From: Balanoglossus misakiensis
Lineage: Eukaryota > Hemichordata
Reading direction: 5' to 3'
NCBI GenBank assembly: GCA_040954595.2
Contig: CM082589.2
Coordinates: 1,178,001 to 1,242,000, forward strand
Length of the DNA: 64,000 bases
Shown: positions 12,232-24,210 of the stretch, piece by piece
How the letters are laid out: each line of letters opens with the position of its first letter
Position numbering within the stretch: position 1 is the first letter of the stretch
Made by a program: the position numbers and the translations under genes
The notes under the pieces: model-generated
The model's database searches: none
What the model saw: only the letters and a program-made list of their open reading frames with translations
Told to the model about the DNA's origin: nothing

Positions 12232-15040
12232 TTGCCGTCAACTGTTGTAATTGAAAAATAATTGTTTTTAGTTCATGAATATATATTTGACAATATTGTG
12301 ACGAATACTAAGAAGATAGATGCATGACTGGAATATTTAATGTATAAGAGGGTTGCTCTCTGACAGGAATGGTTTACGTAGTCACAGGTGTCTATCTATA
12401 ACCTATTAAAGAGTAGTATTTCTGCTGATGTCAAACTTTGCGGTGTTTCTAAATACTCTCTCAGATGTCCGCACCTGGGATTTTGTCCCAAATGACATCT
12501 CTCTGTTAGTAGACAGAAACCGGTACCATTTCCTTCCATTAAATGAAGTCTTTACGATGTTCTGCAACAAGGATCCCGCCTATACTCTGGTGTATTCTAG
12601 AGCACTAAGTCAAAATTGACAGGTGAGTCTTGGATGAAAGATTTTATGTGGCGGTGCGGGCGGTGTGTTTGTTTGGACGGCCAGGTCACGTCAGGGTCAT
12701 ATCACCAGTAAAATGACGATCGTCCTCGCAAAAACGCGCTGGCAAAGAAAGCTGTGTGCCCAAACTTGAAGGTAGGTTGGAAATGAAACATGTTTTTATT
12801 GTTTTTTTAAAATAAAAGTACAATTTGCATCAGTTACCAAAATCCAATCTTATGGTAAAGACTGCCGAGTATGCGTTATTTGTCCTTTGTGACATGACAT
12901 GACATGACCTTCCATATAAACCGCCTGACACGCGAGATCTCACAGGGTCTCGCGGAGTTCAGAAAATAGTCTATTGGTAATGTCTTGTTCGAATGCAAAA
13001 TTTCCAGCGAGAGATGCAAGGATTATATTTCTATTTTTGGTCACATGAGAACAACACACATGACTTTCACGTGACCTTCGTCGCTGTTTGCATATGTCGT
13101 ACTGACGTTACTAAAATCATGGGTTTCCTTGCTGTTTGTTCTGTACCTCAAGCACGTGATATGTCAAATTTCAACATTTGTACTTCCAAGTCCCATGATG
13201 TTTGCAAACTACCCATCATTTGTATTTTATTTGATTCTCTGTTTTGCATTTCGTCAATTATTGCACTAAACTATTTATAATAAACAAAACATGCAAGTAT
13301 CGCAACCTGGACTCTAAGGGAACAACACAAAACATTGTTTCGGTCAACGCCGAAAACTTCAAACAAGAAAAGTGTTGGCGGCAGCAGACAACATACCACT
13401 GACCAGCGCTCAATGTCAGGCACAGATTTCCTGCTAAACACAACAACAGTAACACTTTAGGGAAGCAAGATAAGCTTAAATAAATTAGGTTAACTGTATA
13501 TCAAATATTGATATCAATCTTCTTGACTTTGTCCTTGGGGACTCAAAATCCAACGACTGGAAAGAGAGGTCATACCTAATGAAATCAGCTCGCTTTCTAA
13601 TCATCAATAAATTACTTATAGTGGGAATAAACGTTGGCTCAATGTAATATTTATCACTTTAAAAAAATGATATTTCATATAATTTGATCATTTGAAGTCT
13701 GTGCCTGATCATTAGTTCTGAGGACACAACTTATAGTGCCTTTCGACATTGAGGCATTGCGCTATGTCCGATTGCAAAACGATATCAGTTATAACTCCGG
13801 TCAACTAGACCCAGTTTTGACCGAAGCCGTCACGACGCCATGCAAAAACCGAGTGCTGTACAGGCAGTTTCACCACAGGTAGGCAATGTTGTATATTTGA
13901 GGGATAGCTTTTGATCATGATAAGGATAACAACGTTTATACCTTCCACTCTCAATACGTGTACAATTTGTAATATTACAATTAGCTTTTGAAACACTGTG
14001 ACGATCAGAAACTGTTACACAGCTTCGTCTCTGCTGTCAAGGTTGTTGTATACTAAGGCATACTCGTACTGAGGACAAACCAAAAAGTGTATCACGAAGT
14101 ATTTACGTGACGTAGACTATGCCCTAGTTTTCAAACAAACACGCACGCGCAGATATACATATTATCAATAGGCTGTCAGGATTCAGTTCTGCAAGAAATT
14201 ATACTAGTATTTTAAGGATATAAATGCTGGTCAAATAAACGTTACAAGCAGGAAACGACTTAACTGAAAAACGGCATCTTTCTTTACTCAAACAGATAAC
14301 GCATCTCAAGGCGTGTGTACTTTTAACAAAGGTACACAGAACTTTGTACCACGTATGTACCCGGAGTTTTTAAACCAGACACGTTTCTCTGGGATTTGTA
14401 CAACACATTAAGTTTACGCTGATACCCGGAAGAAAGTTAATCCAATCCACGAATAGAACAGAACAGTGTGGCCACCTTTGAGCGACTTTATAAACAATGC
14501 CATACAATTGGCATCATTGGACAACTTTTCATACGTCGGAAACCAAACGTCTTCAAACCAAAACAAAACAGAAGATTGTATACAATCGTAACCATGTGTT
14601 ATAAACTTTCGCCATATTCTCCTACAAATTGTCTGACAACAAAGTTAGCTTTATTTAAAGCAAAATCACAATATTATGTCAATAATTTCACCAGACAAAC
14701 ATTACAATGGAGTAGACAGGATGTATTTGCACATTTTATCGACTGACTGTTGTGTGTACCAAAGCTACCACGCCCCGGCCTTTAAGTGGCCATGGTACTG
14801 TGGAACCTTTGCGATGGCGACGTTTAACGATTGTGGCAACGACTTCTTTTGTTTCGCTATTATATTCCAAGAATAGAACTTTCAAGTCGTATTTTTAGGG
14901 TGCTTCCCCGGGACGGTTGCTGTTTGTCCGTGTCACCTGTCCTGTTTGTTTAACGATACTGAATTAGGGCAGCTAAAATATCAAATTAAATTGTTCTGGT
15001 GGGTACGAACTTAAACGATGGATGGAACTATTTTACAACT
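12232..15040. other. intergenic, no gene recognised
   Basis: Only short open frames without recognisable domains. The right end merges into the promoter of the first IL-17 gene. Confidence 0.45.
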
Positions 15041-15042
15041 GA

Positions 15043-15117
15043 TGACTAATAGGGAAAAGTCACAATGAAAATTTGGAGAGATTATGGTCGTTTATCACTT
15101 GACCACAACTATAAAAG
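15043..15117 (+). promoter_or_regulatory. promoter of the first IL-17 gene (TATA box, AP-1-like site)
   Basis: A TATA box (CTATAAAAG, 15109-15117) lies about 105 bases before the ATG, a normal distance for a short 5' leader. TGACTAA, one base from an AP-1 site, is at 15043-15049. Unlike the other two IL-17 genes, no exact kB decamer was seen nearby; GGGTGCTTCCCC at 14898-14909 is only a loose match. Confidence 0.55.
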
Positions 15118-15220
15118 TCGAGGGTAGTGGACAGGAGATGTATTAGTGAAAATATTGTACCCGATGCATCTTACATCGCAGACAGATTGAGATTTTCGAC
15201 AGAAGGAGGTTCTTTTAACA

Positions 15221-16025
15221 ATGTACCGTCTATCCCATTATCTGTTACTGGTAAGTGTCTAAGATAAATTTATTACAAGGACTTTGATAGGCATGACTTA
15301 TGATGAAAAGCAGTTACACTCCTTCGTGATGACGTCATCGTAGAATGTTTACAAGGTCAAGAAATACGAAGGCCAGAAAACAAGCGAAGAACACACACAT
15401 TTACGCAGAACATTTGTGACTTAATGAGCCAACAACACGATCAAAATGATTCAGAAATGGTACGTGTCTTTTTACACTAATTACATTTTCATTGCAGATT
15501 GCTGTGCTGTTCAGCGGAGTGACAGGTCGACCGCGGTTGCCAAGAGACACCGAGGAAATGGAACTTCAAGAAGAGGAAACATGTACCGACCCAACAACAC
15601 ACCGACACTTCCATCGACTACTTATGGGACTTCGTGAAAACAATACTTTGGCAGTGTTACCCTTCAGTCAGTATAACGAAAGTTTGGATGATGTGATAGA
15701 CGATGACTTCAATCACTCCCGAACATCTTACACTCCAATCGATCGACTCGGAGCTGATTCGCCCATCGAGTTCTTATCCACCTGCCCTTGGGTTTACACC
15801 TTGAATATTGATAAGAATCGGATACCAGCTGTCATCAACTTCGCCCAATGTGCATGCTCTCGTTGCCTTGACGAGGATGGCTCGGAAGACCCGATCAGGA
15901 CATGTCAGGAGGTGTTTTATCCCATGCGCGTGTTACGAAACGTCGGTTGTCTAAACAGTGCCCGCCAATACGAAGAAGTGATACAAGATGTTCCTGTGTC
16001 CTGTACATGTGTTCGTAACATATAA
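15221..16025 (+). CDS. interleukin-17 family cytokine (gene 1 of 3)
   Basis: Two coding exons, 15221-15250 and 15498-16025, joined in phase 0, give 185 residues. Exon 1 supplies MYRLSHYLLL and exon 2 continues IAVLFSGVTG, together forming a secretion signal. The mature part ends in the IL-17 fold: STCPW, then D-x-NRIP, then CACSRC, then TCQEVFYPMRVLR, a Cys after VG, and the C-terminal VPVSCTCV. This is the cystine-knot pattern of secreted IL-17 dimers that signal through IL-17 receptors. RPRLPR just after the signal may be a processing site. A perfect donor (CTG|GTAAGT) and acceptor (TTGCAG) bound the 247-base intron. The 3' UTR carries an AU-rich nonamer and AATAAA at 16383-16388. It is more diverged than genes 2 and 3, which resemble each other. 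Confidence 0.9.
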
Positions 16026-16185
16026 AGTTTTACACTTCGCAAGAATTAAGTCGTAATTACGTTATATTCTCAGAACCTATTATGACAAGGGAAGTGATAA
16101 TACATTGGTTTCATTTCAAAAGAAAACGCTTATTTTCATTGGCTTTGGCAATTTTATAAACTAGTGTTATATGTACTCATGTCAT

Positions 16186-16388
16186 CTATTTATAGATACT
16201 TACAAAGCTAGGAAGTTTGATATCAAAATTTGATATTCTATTCATCACAATAAGTTGTATTTATTTTAGTGTACCTACTTCCCTTCATGACCGATGCGGT
16301 AATGCATTCCACGTAGTCACGTTTTATGTGACATTATTTTTCCCATTTTTTGTGTCTTCAATTCATTGCATTTAATTGTACCAATAAA
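16186..16388 (+). promoter_or_regulatory. AU-rich element and polyadenylation signal, IL-17 gene 1 3' UTR
   Basis: The UTR contains TATTTATAG near 16186 and the full nonamer TATTTATTT at 16258-16266, the motif bound by TTP-type decay factors in cytokine mRNAs. AATAAA follows at 16383-16388. Both motifs are short and the region is AT-rich, so function is inferred. Confidence 0.45.
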
Positions 16389-16771
16389 GTTAGTTTTATC
16401 ATGACTTGTCAACTTTTGTTTTTAACTGGCACAACACAACTTCAAGCAGATCATATCTTACCTCGCTATACGAAAACAACTTAACAGACTGTGCAGAGTA
16501 TTCTGTCGAATTCTTGATTATCTACGGAAATAATTTATCACTGTCATAAAATCCTAGTAACGGGACGTCTATGATATATGCTCCCCCTTCAATCACGTAT
16601 AGATATCCGATTGTGGTTGAGTCTGTGACTGTTATGATATAATCCCTCCTTGACCTATTGGTCGTAGACAAACATGTACTTAGATTATATCAGATCGCCG
16701 TTTCCCTATAAAATTGTACGCGAACGTAATGTCAAAGTGCAAGGGGAGCAGGTTAAGGGAACCAACAGAAT

Positions 16772-16938
16772 TACTGTAGAACACTTTATTTTCGCGAGCA
16801 ATAAATTTTCGCGAAATACGCAAGAGCCAACAATGCACTGAATGAAAAAAGAGAACACGAAAATTAATACTTGTGAAACAGTGGCCTCTCTCGATATCGC
16901 GAAAATTTCAACTCGCGAAAATAAAGTGTTTTACAGTA
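16772..16938. mobile_element. TA-flanked MITE with TTTCGCGA inverted repeats
   Basis: A 167-base element begins TACTGTAGAACACTTTATTT and ends with the near-perfect reverse complement. Each end carries a second inner repeat ATTTTCGCGA. The tips are TA, consistent with a Tc1/mariner-type TA target. There is no coding capacity, so it would have been moved by a transposase supplied elsewhere. Confidence 0.75.
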
Positions 16939-17206
16939 TTTGAGTGGATTGATAATAGGACATACATGCAAGTGCGCACGTGCAGGGCATTACATTGTCT
17001 GTCCACTGAAGCATCATCCAGACATTGCTCCTGCACAAGCACAATTGCCGAACAAACGACTTACAAACGAGTAGTTACATCAATTAGTCACGATTACAGT
17101 TGATTTTTCCCCGCAACAGACGCATCTAGTGAATTAGATCAGTAGACTTTGACATCGTCTTGTACTGGGAAGTATTCAACTGTGATCGTGCCACATTATT
17201 TACAAA

Positions 17207-17246
17207 AGACAACGTAAGAGGGCGGTACCGCCCTCTTACGTTGTCT
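17207..17246. repeat. perfect 40-base palindrome centred on GGTACC
   Basis: Each 20-base half is the exact reverse complement of the other (AGACAACGTAAGAGGGCGGT as the left half), with no loop. It lies 10 bases beyond the predicted splice donor of the orphan exon at 17257-17403. It could be two abutting transposon ends, a cruciform-forming site, or an assembly artefact. Confidence 0.8.
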
Positions 17247-17256
17247 GTCTACTCAC

Positions 17257-17403
17257 CTGTTGGAATATTCTTTGGCAAACCATCAAGGAACATTCTTTTC
17301 CTTCGGCACAGAGACCTTGTAAATTTTCCCTGAGAAGTTCTTCCAAGTTCTTGAACATCCATGCAGTCATCCTCATCAGCCTCTTCGTTCATTTCTGCTT
17401 CAC
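17257..17403 (-). CDS. possible orphan exon, unknown protein
   Basis: On the - strand an open frame reads MNEEADEDDCMDVQELGRTS and continues through KFTRSLCRRKRMFLDGLPKN. It ends at a strong splice donor (ACAG|GTGAGT). The composition, acidic then basic, looks coding. The acceptor side is weak (ATTTAAAG|GTG). I do not recognise the family and found no partner exons, so it may be a stranded exon, a transposon-derived piece or chance. Confidence 0.3.
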
Positions 17404-19000
17404 CTTTAAATGCAATTTGGGAGAATTAACGTCATCATCCGACAGACACTTCCAAATTGGTGACACGAGTGACGTTGCACTTCCGAATATGTGAAAGCAC
17501 TTGACGAATCTATGCATTGCGTGTGACCTCTTTCAACCAATCCAAATCTCTTTATACACCTGTTCACCTTCGAATCATGATTAATTTGGGAGGAAAGCAG
17601 TGTGTACGTCATGATTGGTCGGGTTTTGCACTGACCAGGTGTTGTTTGCGTGCTGTAAGTCAGATAATTCACTCGTGCAATATTGAACGCCACTCTTGTG
17701 TCTAGACAGAGTATAAGACAAGCTATTGGAGTACAGGTTGCGGAGCCCATGTTCGAGTTCACGATGGCTTTATTGAATAAAGGCTGCTACCATGTGTTTA
17801 AATACCCCTGGGAATTTATAAAGGAGTGATGTCAAACGTTGATGTGACATCATGGAGATCGCCCTCGTGTGTTCCATCCCGCGGCCAAGGCCAGTTTCCG
17901 CAACACTCTTGTAGCGCCCCCAAGTAGTGTTTTGATTTTGCGTTCATTTTCTGTCATAGCCAGCAAAACCAGGTCGGTTAGCATGTCAGACGACGTCATT
18001 GGATCATTAATTTCAATGATTGAATTTTGTCCGTCCAACTTCCCCTTTCTTTTGTTTCGACACCGCCAGCACGACTTGCGGTGAGTCTATACCTGTATGC
18101 TGGAACAGCGAATGATAATACACTGGAAACGGAAATCAAAATATAGTATACTGAAATGATGATTTTAATTAACTGTACTGTTATAAAATGCCGCAGTTAC
18201 TGGTCAAAACACAATAAGGACAACAATTATTTTGTGGAAATGGTGATGTGCCGTTTTTGGCTCTCTGCCAATAACTCCAATAAAATAATCATGATAACAC
18301 AATTGGGAAAATGGAGGGGAAATCCCAAATCACACCTAGATCACCATCCGTATGTTTAACACAAACATTGGGGGTGGGGGGGGGGGGGGTAGTGTGTGTG
18401 ATTCTAGTTATGCGTCAAGTGTTCAGACTACGTCAACTTGTCTTCTTTACAGTATCGCAAGAAGCATTTGCAATAACTGGGTTATAGAGGTCCTAGGCTT
18501 TAGGTTTTCAAAAGGCTTGAAAAATCGAGCTAATATACCAGGTGCTCTCTATAACCCGTTAACTCGTCCTGTTAGACTGTTTTAACTTCCCCGTTTGCAG
18601 AGCCCCAGTCTCGCCCAGTGGTATTCATATCAAGCAAAACTGTGCCGGACCGGGGTCAGAGGTCAGTCTCGTAGTAACCCACATCCGGGTTGACGCGCGT
18701 GACCCAATTCACCTGTTATGTCTCGTCTCTCGTGTTTCTCCATTCGCACTACAATCTCTTCGTGAATTGCATACTTATTTCATATCTACTTATAGTTTAT
18801 TTATCTCACTTTATTTCAATAAGGCAATTCTATGCATAATCTTTTTACAATTTGATTAACAGTGGAGTATAATAAACATAAATTGGTGAATAATATTTTG
18901 TACACATTACAACTTCATTTGTAACATTGAAACACGGTCACTTGTAAAACAGCCTCTGCTTTGAAGAATTAATTTTAAAAATAGGATACAAATTACTCAT
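17404..19000. other. intergenic, no gene recognised
   Basis: Holds a G-rich run at 18370-18389 and an isolated consensus kB site (GGGAAATCCC, 18317-18326) about 1.2 kb beyond the stop of IL-17 gene 2. No coding region was recognised. Confidence 0.45.
18370..18389 (+). repeat. poly-G run
   Basis: Twenty bases that are all G except one T, followed by a short TG repeat. It could form a G-quadruplex and is prone to length error in sequencing. Confidence 0.8.
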
Positions 19001-19542
19001 AACCCGCTTTTATTCGCATAGATGGTGTGATATGGTGTGATATTAAAGTGGCGTGATATTCATTTAAATATTCATGATAAGTTTAAATTGACAATGTGGA
19101 CGTAATTTCTGAACTCATCATCATCCCTTCAAGGGCACATTAATCCCACTCGCAGAGTGGAAATGAATAATATTATTTTCATAATTTACGGTACAGAAGG
19201 AATTTTTAAAGATAAACATTCTTTCTCTAGCCACGTCACTACTATGAATGAAGTTACGTCATACAATGACAACTTATTGTACACTATATGGATATGCATA
19301 CGTGTCCTGACGTTCGCCATTTTGAAAACCATGGCAACTTGGAAATATACCTTCGATGCGAAGAAAACAGTATTATCATTACTGGAGAAAGATATTCTTA
19401 TAATCATTTGACCGATTGAATCTTGTTTGCTGCTTATACATGAACAGATTTACGTTCTAAAATATGCCGGCGCTAAGTCTAAATCTTTCAAACAGAACAC
19501 AAACCAAAAATTGTGAAAGTTGAACCACGACTTTTGTCCATC

Positions 19543-20995
19543 TTAACCAATGAGGCCAGGTGGGAGATCGGCATGTTGTGGAGCTGTGCTGATGATGTCA
19601 TCACCGACTGATCTTTCCAGAGGACGCAGGCACGCGCATGCTACTGGCACATGGATCTTTTGCATTTCATATTTGTACAGTCCATCCACGCATCCCTTCC
19701 TCTTCCAAACAGAGACGGGGTGAGTGATCTGTTGACAGGTGTGCAGAAGATGAAAGCTGGTCTCATCCTTTATGCAGTACTCGCAAGAACAGTTCGCGAT
19801 CATCAGAGTTCTCGGAATTCTGTCTTCTTCCGTTTGATAGGTGTAGTAATAGGGACATGTACTTCTCTGCTCGGGCGGGGCGTGGCTTGGGTCGTCTACT
19901 TGAGTACTGCAAGTCACAGGAAACGCTGATGGTTGAGTGTCAGCAGGCAACTCATTCACATCGAATGGCAGAACACCAAACAGGTTGCTATGGGGATACA
20001 TAGTACCTTTGTTCGCGTCTGCGACTTGCTGTATGTACGAATCAAAGCACACGTCTCCGTTGTTGCCAACGTCGCGTTTCATTGGGACGGCGTGAGTTTG
20101 TGCAACCGATAGGATGAAAAACGTGACAGCGATCTGTAAAATAATCATTGTGACATTGTGACGCTAGACTTTGAAAGAAGCCTAGCAAAACAGCGCGTGA
20201 TTCCGATAATGTTCTTCATTTTGAAATTTAGAGTGAGTGGGTATAGGTCGATTTTTATTTGATTGTCATGTTTTTCACAATGCACGACAAGTATACTATG
20301 TAGATTTAATGAGAAGTTGCTGCTTTTATAACTTTCTTTCTGATTCTCAAGTGAATGAGTATAGTAGTCATAATTTGCTAGACCTGGTCTTTCCCGGTAT
20401 TTTCTTCGTGTTTTGAATGACATTACTAGTTATTTATATATATTTTCCTGTTCACTCAGGTGATGAAATATAGCAGCTATCATGTGACCTTACTTGAAAT
20501 GTTTACAAGTTCAAGGAAATAAAATTTTATTGAAATGCCCTGTAAACAACTTTGACTTGGATTGATTTACAAACGGTTGTATTGTCATTAAGACGACGTG
20601 CGCATGCTCCTGGAGACATTCTTGCACGGAAGCGGAACAACAATGTTACTATATTCTCAGATATCAAAGCAAGACATTTTGGTATACTCTGCTAGAAAAG
20701 TTATTTCATATTACGAACTTTCTTCAATAATGACATAAGAAATTATAATGCATTTTTTTTCTCCATAAAATAAAAAATATATTAAGGTACACATTCCTTA
20801 AAATTGCACAATCACTGCACACATTTTACAATTTTGTTTACTGTTTCTGTCGCTTCTCTTTTTTCTCAGTCTCTGCGACCCCCTCTCTCCCTTCATTCAA
20901 CTGTCTGACTGACTGGCTGGTTGCCTACCCTGACTGGTGTTAAATAAAGTACAGTATGTGTTACTTACAATTAATGTGTTCATTTTAAACTCCAT
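19543..20995 (-). CDS. interleukin-17 family cytokine (gene 2 of 3)
   Basis: Coding exons 20969-20995 and 19543-20133 join in phase 0 across an 835-base intron (ATT|GTAAGT to TTTACAG|ATC), giving 205 residues. The start MEFKMNTLI comes from exon 1 and IAVTFFILSVAQTHA from exon 2, making a good signal peptide. VPMKRD follows and may be a dibasic cleavage site. The IL-17 core is STCPYYY, EEDRIP, CSCEYC, TCQQITHPVSVW, KGC, and VPVACACLRPLE. The chain ends PPGLIG, as in gene 3, showing recent common ancestry. A possible AATAAA lies near 19009-19014, implying a 3' UTR of about 530 bases. An open frame starting at 20148 includes intron bases and gives the wrong N-terminus. Confidence 0.9.
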
Positions 20996-21080
20996 CTTGC
21001 AGGCAGTCATCGATAAGTAGTAAGTACACCTTCCTTTCTGCTCAATGGCACAATGATGGTAACTCCCACATCCTACACCC

Positions 21081-21253
21081 GTTTTTATACTTTTTTTCAT
21101 CACAGAAAAGTTTTATAATAGAATTTTCGGAAACCCGGAGGAAAAAAATTCAAAGAGGAATTGCAAGAATGAGTCATTGATTGTTTCTCGACTTTAGGTC
21201 GACGTTGCATTTTGCCTCAACCTCTTTTTGAATTTATAATGGTGGAAATCCCC
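21081..21253 (-). promoter_or_regulatory. promoter of IL-17 gene 2: kB site, AP-1 site, TATA box
   Basis: Read on the - strand: CTATTTTCGG followed at once by a consensus kB site GGGGATTTCC (21244-21253), then AATGACTCA containing a perfect AP-1 site (21170-21176), then a TATA box GTATAAAAAC (21081-21090) about 90 bases before the ATG. The same order, similar spacing and shared flanks occur before IL-17 gene 3, which raises confidence that these are real sites. Confidence 0.7.
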
Positions 21254-21259
21254 GAAAAT

Positions 21260-23900
21260 AGACAGCCAGCTAGGGCCCATCTTCAATTACTGGTCTCTCA
21301 ACTTCTAAGGAATTGTTAGCAGCGTCATTGATACTTAGCCAATCAAGAGCAAAAGAGCAGTACGCGTCAAATTACAGAATATGACGTTTTACGGTCACCC
21401 AGTCACCACACCTAAATATTTGTATACATATTGTTTACGTTTGAATATATTGGTATTGGAAATAGCTTCTGTTTAAAGGAGACATCGATCTTTCATTTTT
21501 TTCTTGCAAAGCCCCGCACTTTCCCAAGAGTGACGTCACTGTTGATGTTGATTGCAAATATGTTGGTTCCTTGTTGTCATGGCAATTTATGGTGTGTACC
21601 GTTCTGCTACAGCATAATTCTCGATTATATTTTTTATAAAACATCCTCGTTTAGTTAAAAATCTTTTAAAATGTTTCTACGTTGGATTACAAAATTAAGG
21701 GCGAGTAGGGAATCTTCTACCGCTTGTTACATGTACAAGTAAAAAGACGTTAAGTATAAAAAGAACCGTTTTTGTTTTCAAGATTTCTATAAATAAAGAG
21801 AATGGTGAAGTCACTTGAAAATCATAGAAATGCTTTTTAAACCCAGAAAAGGTAAACACATCCACGAACACACCTTCCAACACTTGCAGAATGAGTTTGT
21901 CATTGAGGAAATCGTGAAGAAAGCGTCTTTATTGCGGGTGGAACGAGGTCACAGCTGACCTTCCCACTACCACAGTCATCACATACAATAAAAGAAAATT
22001 TATCAATGTTTTTATTTCACATCTTACTACGTGACTCGTGCTCCTGATTCAGGAAGTTCATTTTAAACACGGTCACTTTAAGAACTGGTGTCAGCTTTGG
22101 CTACGTGTCAGCACTCTATATGGCCACGACAATCTGTTCAACTAGCAACGTCGTGAAAACATACTTTAAATTGTCCCCATAGCAACAAAGAGACTGGCAG
22201 CCATTTTGAAATTCAAATCTGAGACATTATTTGATTTCTTATTCTAAATTTTGCATGGTGACCCCCAATTTTATTCTCAATTGAACGAGACAAGACAACA
22301 CGCATTCAGAGTACACTAATACTGCACCATGAATAAACTACACAATTCTTGGCCAATGGGCATAAAGTGTACCTTGTTGGACAAGCTTGAGATGAGTTTA
22401 TTTAGATGCATGTTTTGCGTTTAGACGCACCCAAAACACACCCTATGATCCCACAGATTCTAAAAACCTACAAGACAAAGAATGTTAATTCCCTCAAAGG
22501 TTCCAGCTTACTTGTGGCGCCCACGTATATACGTATGTACCAGGCCTACTGGTTTTTGTGAATATCCGGGATCTTAGATATTTCCGTGCTGTGCTGGCTG
22601 GCCTATCTGGTCGAAGAATGCGAGGGTGTTAAGGATACAAGGGGCGGGTGGGGCTGTGAAACATGCAAAGCGTGACTACACTGGGGGTTGGAGGGGATAA
22701 ACTGCTATACAACGGACGTACAACTGCTCTGAATTGAACCCGGCTGCACAGAACAATCAAGTGACATGGAGAAGCAACCTACGTTTATGTATTATCGTTC
22801 TTAGTGTATAACGAGAATACGATAAGATACTGGAATTATCAGAAAACTGCGAAGCATTACTACCGGTACATTTGGAATTGCCAGACTGAAACAAGAACAG
22901 TGACATAAGAGATACTTCCCCCCAAGTATACGTGTCAATTGTAGATCTGCACGTTTCATTCTACATCACGATCATCTGAAAGTCACGCTGTTCGTTTAGA
23001 CTTCCCTTTCAACTTTATCACTTTTGATTATCAATTCTCGCTGCTTAAATCGTGGGACATATAGATGTAATTTGATCGAGGCAAGAAGGGATGAGATGAG
23101 ACGAGACTAGACGACATAAACGTGACGTGACGTGACGAGACGAGATGAGATGAGGCGACAGAAACATTCAATGAAATATGTGACACTCTTTTCTTTAATT
23201 CTGTTATTACTGATCATTGTAACTGTATTCAACAGGTGACCACAATACACCGTTAAGGCAAAATCAAACGTGGATGCAATTCAAGATTTCCGGAATACAT
23301 AGGCTATATTACGAATAGGGTGATTTCCTACTGGCGAAAATAAAGGTATTAAATATTACAGTAAAGATACCACGAGACCAGTTTTTTCCAATCTCATGAC
23401 GGTCATGCAAAACAGCTTGTTGTTGTTTTTATTTTTCCTTGTTTGGGGATTTCCAAGTTACTTTTTCCTCCTAGCTGTTTGGGGTTGCATGACATCATCA
23501 GACCCAGTAGTTGGTTCCCTCTTCGTCGCTGGGTCGACGATTTTAAATATTTCTGGTTCTGGGATAAAATTGTTTCCTTTGTTTTTGAAAATACTGTACA
23601 TTATTCTCCGTGCATAATCTGGCAATGCATTAAAATGCAAATAACCCGAAGAACACCTGTGTACCAGAAATACAAAGCTGGCACGGATGACGGATATTAC
23701 AATCGCGTGTTTTATTATTTATAGGGAGCAACTATTACCAGCAACATTCTGTGATGAAGCCGCACGCTGAAAGCTTCAAAATTGTCAGTTCTTGTGCGTT
23801 TTTTTTACCAACATGACATCACTCGTCACATGCAGACCCTATCACGTGATCGATGGCAGCCTAGTATCATGTGCCCTCAACAATTCAATTCGGTTGATTT
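21260..23900. other. intergenic between IL-17 genes 2 and 3
   Basis: No gene recognised. A degenerate GAGAC/GACGT-type tandem stretch lies at about 23085-23160. Open frames around 23396-23724 on both strands show no family. Confidence 0.45.
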
Positions 23901-24100
23901 CCTATTTTCGGTACGCGGGGAGTTCCCAGATTGAATACAAACCCAGGTATGCCTGTATGCATGCAAGCCTCCTGTCAACAGCAGAACACGTGCACTACAA
24001 CCAATGACTCAGACTTTCCTTGTCAGTTACAATAATTCCCACATTTTCCCTCTACTCTATAATTAAAGATGTTTACCTGCTGATTCAAAACGTATAAATA
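23901..24100 (+). promoter_or_regulatory. promoter of IL-17 gene 3: kB site, AP-1 site, TATA box
   Basis: CTATTTTCGG (23902-23911) is followed by a consensus kB site GGGAGTTCCC (23918-23927), then AATGACTCA with a perfect AP-1 site (24005-24011), then a TATA box TATAAATA (24093-24100), 111 bases before the ATG. AP-1-to-TATA spacing is about 80 bases here and in gene 2; kB-to-AP-1 spacing is 77 here and 67 there. Confidence 0.7.
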
Positions 24101-24210
24101 CAAGCCTTTATTATGTTCGAGTCATTTTACGTACAAAGCGACAGTGGTTGATATTAAACCCAGTTAAAACGAAGTTCATTGTAGGTACTCCAATTACGAT
24201 ACCACACACT

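Noticed and set aside
12428-12619. 63-residue frame followed by CAG-GTGAGT
   Set aside because: The stop codon comes before the donor-like sequence and no family was recognised, so it is not a supported exon.
14898-14909. GGGTGCTTCCCC as a kB site of IL-17 gene 1
   Set aside because: Mismatches the consensus at two positions on either strand.
18317-18326. Consensus kB site GGGAAATCCC
   Set aside because: Lies downstream of gene 2 and far from any promoter; a single decamer is expected by chance in a window of this size.
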